The notes: a model not told the origin generated them from the letters alone. Counted from the stretch's first letter, positions 1 to 5,832 are shown. The stretch is 6,153 nt of DNA from Bacillota bacterium (GCA_029776465.1 JAKOTC010000035.1:1-6153); one strand, 5' to 3'. Made by a program: numbers and translations.

Positions 1-1
1 C

Positions 2-136
2 AACAGAGTAAAAATTCAGTCTTATGAAGAAGCTAAATCACTTATTGACGATTATATCTATTTCTATAACCACCAGCGCATTCAGACTAAAACCAAACTG
101 ACACCGCTGGAATTGCGATGCCAGTTTATTGCTTGA
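2..136 (+). CDS. IS3-family transposase (OrfB), C-terminal fragment
   Basis: This is the last 44 codons of an IS3-family DDE transposase, open from the window edge in the frame beginning at base 2 and ending with TGA at 134-136. The visible peptide includes SYEEAKSLIDDYIYFYNHQR and then TKLTPLEL. This matches the typical end of the integrase core of IS3/IS150 transposases, where a Y-x-E-A segment, an aromatic FYN-x-x-R and a (L)TP-x-E motif lie just downstream of the catalytic Glu. The catalytic D, D and E residues themselves are upstream of the window, so whether the transposase is intact cannot be judged. The gene is locally AT-rich compared with fba and the topoisomerase genes, as expected for a transferred element. 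Confidence 0.85.
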   Translation, partial: NRVKIQSYEEAKSLIDDYIYFYNHQRIQTKTKLTPLELRCQFIA

Positions 137-171
137 CTCTTCCACCCTACATTAGGGGAGCTTTTTGTTAA

Positions 172-196
172 TGTCCACTAATCTTGGGGCGGTTCA
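172..196. repeat. Probable right terminal inverted repeat of the IS
   Basis: A 25-base stretch lies 35 bases after the transposase stop, beginning TGTCCACTAATC and ending GGGGCGGTTCA. IS3-family elements carry imperfect terminal repeats of about 20-40 bases with conserved terminal dinucleotides, and this one reads TGAACCG inward. Only one copy is in the window, so the boundary is inferred. The next bases, CAA or CAAG (197-200), would be the 3-4 base target duplication if this is the true end. Confidence 0.6.
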
Positions 197-199
197 CAA

Positions 200-216
200 G
201 GCCGGGTTTTTCTTTT
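200..216 (+). terminator. Half of an intrinsic terminator, apparently split by the IS
   Basis: The sequence GGCCGGGTTTTTCTTTT directly after the IS end looks like the descending arm and U-tract of a rho-independent terminator, but no matching CCCGGCC arm lies to its left. On the minus strand the same bases (AAAAACCCGGCC) would be the A-tract and ascending arm of a terminator for fba, again with no partner. The simplest reading is that a bidirectional terminator between fba and its former neighbour was cut in its stem or loop by the insertion. The missing arm should then be at the far end of the IS. Confidence 0.45.
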
Positions 217-230
217 AAGGGAAGTGAATT

Positions 231-1187
231 TTAGGCTTTGCCAGAGCTGCCCAACACATCTCTGATTTTGTGGATGACCATTTGCTTGACTGCTTCGCGG
301 GCGGGAGAGAGATACTGCCGGGGATCGAAGTGATCGGGATGTTCATTCAAGTATTTACGGACGGCGCCGGTGAGGGCCAAACGGATATCCGAGTCAATGT
401 TGATCTTGCAGACAGCCATGGATGCGGCCTGACGAAGCATGGATTCGGGGATGCCGATGGCATCGGGCATCTTGCCGCCGTTTTCATTGATCATCTGGAC
501 ATAGGTCTGATCAACGCTGGAAGCACCGTGGAGGACAATGGGGAATCCGGGCAGCAGTTTTCCGATTTTCTCCAGGATATCAAATCTCAGCTGGGGTTTG
601 GTGCCGGGCTTGAATTTATATGCGCCGTGGCTGGTTCCGATGGCGATAGCCAGGGAATCAACGCCGGTTCTGGAGACGAATTCCTGAACCTCCGCCGGGT
701 CGGTAAACATGGCATCATCATCTTTAACATGTACTGCATCTTCGATGCCGGCCAGTTTACCCAGTTCGGCTTCAACCACTACGCCTTTGGAGTGGGCATA
801 ATCTGTCACCCGCTTGGTGAGAGCGATATTCTCCTCAAAAGGATAATGAGAACCGTCGATCATGACGGAAGTAAAGCCGCTGTCCACACAGGATTTCACC
901 TGGAGAAAGGCATCCTCGGGAGAGAGCCCGGCTCCGCCGTGATCGAGGTGAAGAGCAATGGGAAGACCGGTGACTTCCACAGCAGCCTCCACCATCTTCA
1001 ACAGGTAGGCCTGGTTGGCGTATTTGCGGGCGCCGGCAGAGACCTGAAGAATAACGGGAGAGTTTTCGGCTTTTGCAGCTTCGGTGATAGCCTGAATGGT
1101 TTCCATGTTATTGATGTTAAAAGCGCCGATGGCATATCCGCCTTCGTAAGCCTTTTTGAACATCTCGGTCGTTGTGACTAACGGCAT
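231..1187 (-). CDS. fba: Class II (zinc-dependent) fructose-1,6-bisphosphate aldolase
   Basis: This cytosolic enzyme of glycolysis and gluconeogenesis reversibly cleaves fructose 1,6-bisphosphate to dihydroxyacetone phosphate and glyceraldehyde 3-phosphate. The 318-residue protein is a full-length class II aldolase barrel. Motifs in order are GAFNINN (21-27), ALHLDHGG (78-85, with the proton-transfer Asp82 and zinc ligand His83), VEAELG (138-143, acidic metal-site Glu), AIGTSHGAYKF (182-192, zinc ligand His187), VLHGASS (218-224, zinc ligand His220 and phosphate-binding loop) and KINIDSD (261-267, phosphate/substrate loop). The insert EDAVHVKDDDAMFTDP before the second His, and the length, fit the longer class IIB form of Firmicutes and some protists. 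The ATG start is supported by a well-placed RBS. The gene is monocistronic as seen, divergent from the topoisomerase operon, with an IS 34 bases beyond its stop. A related tagatose-bisphosphate aldolase role is less likely given the close match to glycolytic FBA. Confidence 0.95.
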   Translation of the reverse strand: MPLVTTTEMFKKAYEGGYAIGAFNINNMETIQAITEAAKAENSPVILQVSAGARKYANQAYLLKMVEAAVEVTGLPIALHLDHGGAGLSPEDAFLQVKSCVDSGFTSVMIDGSHYPFEENIALTKRVTDYAHSKGVVVEAELGKLAGIEDAVHVKDDDAMFTDPAEVQEFVSRTGVDSLAIAIGTSHGAYKFKPGTKPQLRFDILEKIGKLLPGFPIVLHGASSVDQTYVQMINENGGKMPDAIGIPESMLRQAASMAVCKINIDSDIRLALTGAVRKYLNEHPDHFDPRQYLSPAREAVKQMVIHKIRDVLGSSGKA

Positions 1188-1194
1188 ATTTATA

Positions 1195-1202
1195 TCCCCT
1201 TT
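1195..1202 (-). promoter_or_regulatory. Ribosome binding site of fba
   Basis: On the minus strand AAAGGGGA sits seven bases before the ATG at 1187-1185. It is a good Shine-Dalgarno match and fixes the start of the 318-residue aldolase. Confidence 0.85.
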
Positions 1203-1228
1203 ACAGCATTAAAATTTTGCAAAACAAA

Positions 1229-1251
1229 ATCAGGTATTATCATACCCTGAT
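1229..1251 (-). promoter_or_regulatory. Hairpin or operator-like inverted repeat in the fba leader
   Basis: Two near-identical arms, ATCAGG(G)TAT, face each other around a 4-base loop (ATCAGGTAT at 1229-1237, ATACCCTGAT at 1242-1251, with one bulged base). The repeat starts just downstream of the predicted fba -10 box, so it lies at the very 5' end of the transcript or straddles its start. In the fba direction it is followed by TTTTGTTTT. It could be an operator for a dimeric repressor, a 5' stabilising stem-loop, or a weak attenuator. The sequence does not decide between these. Confidence 0.5.
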
Positions 1252-1259
1252 CCTCTTTT

Positions 1260-1288
1260 ATTTTATCAACAATGAGGGTAAATTGCAA
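1260..1288 (-). promoter_or_regulatory. Predicted sigma-A promoter of fba
   Basis: On the minus strand TTGCAA (1288-1283) and TAAAAT (1265-1260) are separated by exactly 17 bases. Each hexamer matches the sigma-A/sigma-70 consensus at most positions. Transcription would begin near 1253, giving a leader of about 65 bases that contains the inverted repeat at 1229-1251 and the RBS. Confidence 0.7.
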
Positions 1289-1345
1289 GTTAAAAACAGC
1301 TCTGCGGATATTTTACGGGAGAAGAATTCGACGGGTTTACGCTTC

Positions 1346-1374
1346 TTGTCAATATTTACAGGACATGCTATAAT
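1346..1374 (+). promoter_or_regulatory. Predicted strong sigma-A promoter of the topoisomerase operon
   Basis: TTGTCA (1346-1351) and a perfect TATAAT (1369-1374) are separated by 17 bases. This is the best promoter in the window. It points to parE with a start near 1381, which gives an approximately 160-base untranslated leader before the GTG at 1541. It is back-to-back with the fba promoter; the two -35 boxes are about 58 bases apart, so transcription-generated supercoiling at each could affect the other. Confidence 0.8.
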
Positions 1375-1402
1375 AATCAGAGTATAAATTGACTTCTGTG
1401 CA

Positions 1403-1431
1403 TTACCTTAAAACAGGTAAAAGACTATAAT
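1403..1431 (+). promoter_or_regulatory. Possible second promoter with overlapping inverted repeat
   Basis: A second perfect TATAAT lies at 1426-1431, with a weak -35 (TTACCT, 1403-1408) at 17-base spacing. The -35 is one arm of a perfect inverted repeat, TTACCT at 1403-1408 and AGGTAA at 1415-1420 with a 6-base gap, which could be an operator. Alternatively the TATAAT is a chance match within the AT-rich leader. Confidence 0.35.
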
Positions 1432-1445
1432 ATCAACACATTCCG

Positions 1446-1471
1446 GCCAAGGGATTGAAGATACCCTTGGC
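1446..1471 (+). promoter_or_regulatory. Leader hairpin upstream of the topoisomerase operon
   Basis: GCCAAGGG (1446-1453) and CCCTTGGC (1464-1471) form a perfect 8-base-pair stem with a 10-base loop in the untranslated leader, about 70 bases before the start codon. It is followed by GGCTTTGTG rather than a U-tract, so it is not a convincing terminator. A role in mRNA stability, transcript pausing or protein binding is possible but not shown. It matches no riboswitch that I recognise. Confidence 0.5.
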
Positions 1472-1528
1472 GGCTTTGTGAATTGAGTAAACGGGTCATT
1501 TTTGAATACAAAGAAAAGATGTTTAAGC

Positions 1529-1534
1529 GGAGGG
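1529..1534 (+). promoter_or_regulatory. Ribosome binding site that sets the parE start
   Basis: GGAGGG lies six bases before the GTG at 1541-1543. The frame stays open upstream to a TTG at 1502, but that start would put this Shine-Dalgarno sequence inside the coding region. GTG at 1541 is therefore preferred, and it yields an N-terminus beginning MAKQTP. Confidence 0.85.
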
Positions 1535-1540
1535 AAAAGC

Positions 1541-3514
1541 GTGGCTAAACAAACGCCCCAAGAGATTATATCCTCATTGAAAGGCGCCGACCGAGTGAGA
1601 AAACGTCCCGGCGTCATTTTTGGCTCGGATGGAATAGAGGGTTGTCAACACTCGGTTTTTGAGATCGTTTCCAACTCCATTGATGAAGCCAGAGAGGGCA
1701 GGGGATCACTGATTATAGTGTCCCGCTATCCGGATGGCTCCATAGAGGTGGAGGATTTTGCAGGCGGCATCCCTGTGGAATACAACCAGAAAGAGGGACG
1801 CTATAACTGGGAGCTCCTCTTTTGCGAACTGTATGCAGGCGGCAAATATAACAACGCCGAGGGCGGCCAGTATGGATACTCCCTGGGCTTAAACGGCCTG
1901 GGCCTATGTGCCACCCAATATGCTTCCCGCTGGATGGATGTCACCATTCACCGGGACGGCTATGAGTATACCCTGCATTTTGAGCGGGGTGAGAACATAG
2001 GCGGATTAAAAAAGAAAAAGAAGGACTATGAAAGCACCGGCTCCCGCATCCGATGGTTGCCCGATGACCAGGTTTTCACCGACATTGCCATCTCAAAAGA
2101 GTTTTTAGAGGATCTTTTGAAAAAACAGGCCGTGGTCAACGGCGGGCTGACGCTTAAGCTGATCTGGCAGGATGAAAACGGAAAAGAGGAGCAGGAATTT
2201 TGCTATCCCAACGGGATTGTGGATTATCTGGAAGAGCGGACGTCGGGTGAAACCCTCTGTCCCATTCATTTCTGGCAGACCGAGCGGACAGGTCGTGACC
2301 GAGCGGACAAGCCCGAATATAAGGTAAAAATCAATGTGGCGGTGACCTTTTCCAACACCCGCCGAATGATTGAGTATTATCACAACTCCAGTCCCCTTGA
2401 GCACGGCGGCGCTCCGGAAAAGGCGGTCCGTTCGGCTTTTGTCTCCCAGTTTGATGCTTTTTTCAAACAGCGGGGCAAGTATACCAAGGGGGAGGAAAAG
2501 CTGACGTTTGCAGATGTGGAGGAATGTTTGGCCATCGTCACCAGTTCTTTCTCCACCGTGACCAGCTATGAAAACCAGACCAAGAAAGCGATTACCAATA
2601 AATTCATACAGGAGGCCATGACGGATTTCCTCAAGCACCAGCTGGAGGTTTGGTTCATTGAAAATCCCGCCGAAGCCGACAAAATAGCGGAACAGATTCT
2701 GGTGAACAAACGCAGCCGGGAAAATGCCGAAAAGACCCGGTTGAACTTAAAAAAGAAATTGGCCGGCACCGTGGACCTTGCCAACCGGGTGCAGAAGTTT
2801 GTGGACTGCCGCTCTAAGGATTTGTCTGTGCGGGAGCTGTATATTGTAGAGGGTGATTCCGCTTTGGGCTCCTGTAAATTGGGGCGGGATGCCGAGTTTC
2901 AGGCCATCATTCCTGTTCGCGGTAAAATCTTAAACTGTTTAAAGGCGGATTATAATAAAATTTTTAAAAGCGAGATTATCACCGATATCATTAAGGTGCT
3001 GGGATGCGGAGTGGAAATCAAAAATAAGGCGGCCAGGGATTTGGAGACCTTCGACTTGAGCCGGCTGCGCTGGAACAAGGTCATCATCTGCACCGATGCC
3101 GATGAGGACGGATTCCATATCCGAACCCTGATTCTTACCATGCTGTTTCAACTGGTGCCTACATTAATAGAGAAGGGCTATGTCTATATTGCCGAGTCCC
3201 CTCTGTATGAAATCACCACCAAGGACAAAACCTATTTTGCCTATGATGAAAGGGAAAAGGCAGAGATATTGCGTATGCTGGGGAACAGCAAATACACCCT
3301 CCAGCGTTCCAAAGGTCTGGGTGAAAATGATCCCGAGATGATGTGGGAAACCACCATGAATCCTGAAACACGCCGTTTGATCCGGGTGATGCCTGAAGAC
3401 GTGGAGAAAACGATTCAGATGTTGGACCTGCTGCTGGGTGACAATCTGTCCGGCCGCAAGGATTTTATTGCCGAAAACGGCCGCCGCTATGTGGATATGG
3501 CGGATATCTCGTAA
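1541..3514 (+). CDS. parE: Type IIA DNA topoisomerase, ATPase/Toprim subunit (ParE/GyrB-like, divergent)
   Basis: This is the ATP-hydrolysing B subunit that, with the next gene's product, should pass one DNA duplex through another. The 657 residues contain a GHKL ATPase domain (about 1-210) with the catalytic-base motif FEIVSNSIDEA (Glu41, Mg-binding Asn45), DFAGGIPV (72-79) and a glycine-rich lid GYSLGLNGLG (112-121). A transducer domain follows, with ENQTKKAI (QTK loop, 346-348). The Toprim domain has YIVEGDSA (Glu437), PVRGKILN (458-465) and TDADEDGFHIRTL (Asp519/521/523), and the C-terminus has SKGLGENDPEMMWETTMNPE (590-609). The length suits the short Gram-positive ParE/GyrB form. Several ATPase motifs depart from the canonical DNS, DNGRGIPV and GLHGVG. 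This resembles a clostridial topoisomerase group I recall, often labelled topoisomerase IV or gyrase B. ParE is chosen over GyrB because the partner lacks a GyrA box. The gene has a strong promoter and long leader and is cotranscribed with parC. Confidence 0.88.
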   Translation: MAKQTPQEIISSLKGADRVRKRPGVIFGSDGIEGCQHSVFEIVSNSIDEAREGRGSLIIVSRYPDGSIEVEDFAGGIPVEYNQKEGRYNWELLFCELYAGGKYNNAEGGQYGYSLGLNGLGLCATQYASRWMDVTIHRDGYEYTLHFERGENIGGLKKKKKDYESTGSRIRWLPDDQVFTDIAISKEFLEDLLKKQAVVNGGLTLKLIWQDENGKEEQEFCYPNGIVDYLEERTSGETLCPIHFWQTERTGRDRADKPEYKVKINVAVTFSNTRRMIEYYHNSSPLEHGGAPEKAVRSAFVSQFDAFFKQRGKYTKGEEKLTFADVEECLAIVTSSFSTVTSYENQTKKAITNKFIQEAMTDFLKHQLEVWFIENPAEADKIAEQILVNKRSRENAEKTRLNLKKKLAGTVDLANRVQKFVDCRSKDLSVRELYIVEGDSALGSCKLGRDAEFQAIIPVRGKILNCLKADYNKIFKSEIITDIIKVLGCGVEIKNKAARDLETFDLSRLRWNKVIICTDADEDGFHIRTLILTMLFQLVPTLIEKGYVYIAESPLYEITTKDKTYFAYDEREKAEILRMLGNSKYTLQRSKGLGENDPEMMWETTMNPETRRLIRVMPEDVEKTIQMLDLLLGDNLSGRKDFIAENGRRYVDMADIS

Positions 3515-3523
3515 ACCAACCGT

Positions 3524-3529
3524 AAGGAG
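3524..3529 (+). promoter_or_regulatory. Ribosome binding site of parC
   Basis: AAGGAG lies six bases before the ATG at 3536, inside the 21-base gap after the parE TAA. There is no room for a separate promoter, so parE and parC are translated from one message. Confidence 0.85.
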
Positions 3530-3535
3530 AAGACT

Positions 3536-5752
3536 ATGGCGAAGAAAAACGATCAGCCCCGGCCCAAGAAAAGGCCCTCTTATGGCGCGGTGGTGATGGG
3601 AAGCGGAGTGCGGGAAGAGCCGATTACTTCCACCCTTGAAGGAAACTTTATGCCTTATGCGATGAGCGTGATTATCTCCCGAGCCATTCCGGAGATTGAT
3701 GGGTTTAAACCCTCTCATCGCAAGCTTTTATATACCATGTATAAGATGGGCCTGCTGAGCGGGCCCCGCACCAAATCGGCCAATGTGGTGGGTCAGACAA
3801 TGAAACTGAACCCCCATGGGGATATGGCCATCTATGAAACCCTGGTCCGCATGTCCAAGGGCAATGAAAGCCTTTTGCATCCTTATGTGGACTCCAAGGG
3901 AAACTTCGGAAAAGCCTATTCTCGGGATATGGCTTTTGCTGCACCCCGGTATACAGAGGTCAGGCTGGATGAGCTCTGCAAAGAGCTGTTTGCCGATATT
4001 GAAAGCGACACGGTGGATTTTGTGGATAATTATGACGCCACCATGAAAGAACCCACCCTGCTGCCGGTGCGTTTCCCCTCGATATTGGTCAATGCCAACA
4101 CGGGTATCGCTGTGGGTATGGCCAGTTCCATTTGTCCGTTTAATCTGGCAGAGGTCTGTGAGACCACCATTGCCCTTATTAAAAATCCCGGCCACGATAT
4201 CATTCAAACCCTGAAAGCGCCCGACTTTCCGGGAGGCGGCATGATTGTTTATGACCGCAAGGCCATTGAAGAAATCTATCAGACCGGCAGGGGCTCCATC
4301 CGGGTCCGTGCACGCTGGAAGTATGATAAAGACCAGAATTGCATTGAGATTACCGAGATCCCGCCCACCACAACCGTGGAAGCCATTATGGACAAAATCG
4401 TCGAACTGGTGAAAGCGGGTAAGGTAAAGGAAATATCGGACATGCGGGACGAGACGGACCTGAGCGGTCTTAAGCTGACCATTGACTGCAAGCGCGGAAC
4501 CGATCCCGACAAGCTGATGGCCCGTTTGATGAAGCTGACCCCTCTGGAGGATGCTTTTTCGGCCAACTTTAATGTTCTGATTGGCAGTACTCCCATGGTT
4601 ATGGGGGTTCGTGAAATCCTTGATGAGTGGACTGCCTTCCGGGTGGAATGTGTCAAACGCCGGATTTACACCGAGTTGTCCAGGAAAAAAGAACGGCTTC
4701 ACCTGCTGAGAGGTCTGGAGGCCATTTTGCTGGATATCGACCGAGCCATCGCCACCATCCGCCAAACGCCGGAGGAGGCAGAGGTGGTTCCCAACCTGAT
4801 GATTGAGTTCGGCATTGACCGGGCTCAGGCCGAATATGTGGCAGAAATCAAGCTGCGTCAACTGAACAGGGAATACATCCTCAAGCGGACCGGAGAGATC
4901 GGCGGATTGATGGATGAAATCGCCGAACTGGAAAAAGATTTTTCCTCCAAAGAACGCCAGCATAAGATTATTATCAAAGAGCTGCAGGAGATTGCCCGTA
5001 AATACGGCAAGCCCCGTAGAAGCTTACTGTTGGAACCCTCCGATGAGCCGGAGTTTGAAGAGGAACAGGTGGCAGACTATCCCGTTACGCTGTTCTTCAC
5101 TCGTGAGGGGTACTTTAAAAAGCTGACTCCTCAGGCTCAGCGGAATGCAGGGGAGCAGAAGCTGAAGGAAGGCGACGAGATCATCCGCACCATCGAGGGC
5201 ATGAACAGTTGGGAGCTGTTGGTGTTTACCGACCGTCAGCAGGCCTATAAGGCACGAGTCAGCGAGTTTGAGGATGGCAAGGTGGCGGCCATGGGCGAAT
5301 ATCTGCCCGCCAAGCTGGGGTTTGACGAGGGCGAGAATATTGTTTATATGACTGCCGTGGGTAGTTATGAAGGTTCAATGCTCTTCTTCTTTGAAAACGG
5401 AAAGGCCGCAAGAGTGGCGCTCGAATCTTATGCCACCAAGCAAAACCGCCGTAAGCTGCTCAATGCTTACAGCGGAGCAAGCCGATTGGTGGGCGTTTAT
5501 CATCTGGGCACCCAGCCTCAGAGCTTTGCGGTATTTACCTCTGACCAGCGGTGTTTGGCCTTTGAGGCGGATCTGCTGGATATTAAATCTACTCGGGATA
5601 CCATCGGAGTTAACATCATCAATCTGAAAAAGGGCCATGTGGTGGAGCGGACGGTTATGGTGCCGGAGGGAAGCCGGGAGTATGAAGATTATCGGGTCTT
5701 TTCCCTGCCCCGGGCGGGCACGCCCCTGAAGCATGAGCAGTTGGGTTTATAG
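3536..5752 (+). CDS. parC: Type IIA DNA topoisomerase, DNA cleavage/rejoining subunit (ParC/GyrA-like, divergent)
   Basis: This A subunit cuts and rejoins the gate DNA through a tyrosyl link. In its 738 residues a basic N-tail (MAKKNDQPRPKKR) precedes the winged-helix region: SRAIPEIDGFKPSHRK (48-63), KSANVVG (80-86), NPHGDMAIYE (92-101) and AAPRYTEVRL (135-144), where Tyr139 is the cleaving residue and Arg138 its neighbour. The tower domain has LVNANTGIAVGMA (around 185), a likely DNA-intercalating-Ile site. A coiled-coil gate follows (about 385-500), ending in KYGKPRRS. The C-terminal part shows about four beta-pinwheel-like strands, near 516 (PVTLFFTREGY), 559 (WELLVFTD), 613 (GSMLFFFENG) and 663 (SFAVFTSDQ). 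There is no QRRGGKG GyrA box, and the domain is shorter than in gyrase. A topoisomerase IV-like decatenase is the best inference. Unusual residues are Asn92 in place of the first His of YHPHGD and Met97 at the quinolone-contact Ser. The gene lies 21 bases after parE, as the last gene of the operon. Confidence 0.88.
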   Translation: MAKKNDQPRPKKRPSYGAVVMGSGVREEPITSTLEGNFMPYAMSVIISRAIPEIDGFKPSHRKLLYTMYKMGLLSGPRTKSANVVGQTMKLNPHGDMAIYETLVRMSKGNESLLHPYVDSKGNFGKAYSRDMAFAAPRYTEVRLDELCKELFADIESDTVDFVDNYDATMKEPTLLPVRFPSILVNANTGIAVGMASSICPFNLAEVCETTIALIKNPGHDIIQTLKAPDFPGGGMIVYDRKAIEEIYQTGRGSIRVRARWKYDKDQNCIEITEIPPTTTVEAIMDKIVELVKAGKVKEISDMRDETDLSGLKLTIDCKRGTDPDKLMARLMKLTPLEDAFSANFNVLIGSTPMVMGVREILDEWTAFRVECVKRRIYTELSRKKERLHLLRGLEAILLDIDRAIATIRQTPEEAEVVPNLMIEFGIDRAQAEYVAEIKLRQLNREYILKRTGEIGGLMDEIAELEKDFSSKERQHKIIIKELQEIARKYGKPRRSLLLEPSDEPEFEEEQVADYPVTLFFTREGYFKKLTPQAQRNAGEQKLKEGDEIIRTIEGMNSWELLVFTDRQQAYKARVSEFEDGKVAAMGEYLPAKLGFDEGENIVYMTAVGSYEGSMLFFFENGKAARVALESYATKQNRRKLLNAYSGASRLVGVYHLGTQPQSFAVFTSDQRCLAFEADLLDIKSTRDTIGVNIINLKKGHVVERTVMVPEGSREYEDYRVFSLPRAGTPLKHEQLGL

Positions 5753-5760
5753 AAAACAAT

Positions 5761-5789
5761 GCCTCCCCATTCCGTAAGGAAGGGGAGGC
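5761..5789. terminator. GC-rich hairpin between convergent genes, probable terminator
   Basis: GCCTCCCC (5761-5768) pairs with GGGGAGGC (5782-5789). After one bulged A, TTCC pairs with GGAA, closing a GTAA loop; that is 12 base pairs in all. It starts eight bases after the parC stop. On the plus strand it is followed by AAAAGAGCC, not a U-tract. On the minus strand it is followed by ATTGTTTTC, a moderate U-tract. It may therefore terminate the peptidase transcript better than the parC transcript, or act as a bidirectional block. Confidence 0.65.
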
Positions 5790-5815
5790 AAAAGAGCCTA
5801 TTCAAAATAAACTCA

Positions 5816-5832
5816 ACGGTTATATACGGTTA
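5816..5832. repeat. Two 7-base direct repeats, one helical turn apart
   Basis: ACGGTTA occurs at 5816-5822 and again at 5826-5832, a 10-base period, in the short AT-rich gap between the hairpin and the peptidase stop codon. A phased repeat can be a protein-binding site, but the copies are short and may be coincidental. Confidence 0.3.

Larger units (their letters stand above)
1..196 (+). mobile_element. Right end of an IS3-family insertion sequence (partial)
   Basis: The window opens inside an insertion sequence. Its visible parts are the 3' end of a DDE transposase gene (stop at 134-136), a short untranslated stretch, and a terminal sequence ending in GGCGGTTCA at 188-196. Read inward from the end, the terminus begins TGAACCGCCCC, the kind of terminus I associate with IS3-family (IS150-like) elements. 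The left end lies outside the window, so the matching inverted repeat and the target duplication cannot be checked. The end at 196 is inferred from the TTCA terminus. The element is transcribed toward the 3' end of fba, so the two are convergent. Confidence 0.75.

Noticed and set aside
270..1181. A 303-codon open frame on the plus strand across fba
   Set aside because: It is the exact antisense of a clear aldolase gene, has no RBS or recognisable family, and arises from the codon bias of fba.
1446..1507. Possible attenuator in the parE leader, using the 1446-1471 stem or an ACCC/GGGT alternative pairing ahead of ATTTTTG
   Set aside because: The main stem has no U-tract and the alternative pairing is only four bases, so termination is not supported.
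1502..1540. Thirteen extra N-terminal codons for parE starting at TTG
   Set aside because: They would place the strong GGAGGG Shine-Dalgarno inside the gene; the GTG at 1541 is correctly spaced, and family N-termini start near MAKxT.
2105..2638. Minus-strand open frame inside parE (177 codons)
   Set aside because: It is a shadow of the ATPase/transducer coding region with no start signal or family resemblance.
3728..4963. A 411-codon open frame on the minus strand inside parC
   Set aside because: It is antisense to a conserved domain, with His/Gly/Gln-rich translation typical of shadow frames and no start signals.
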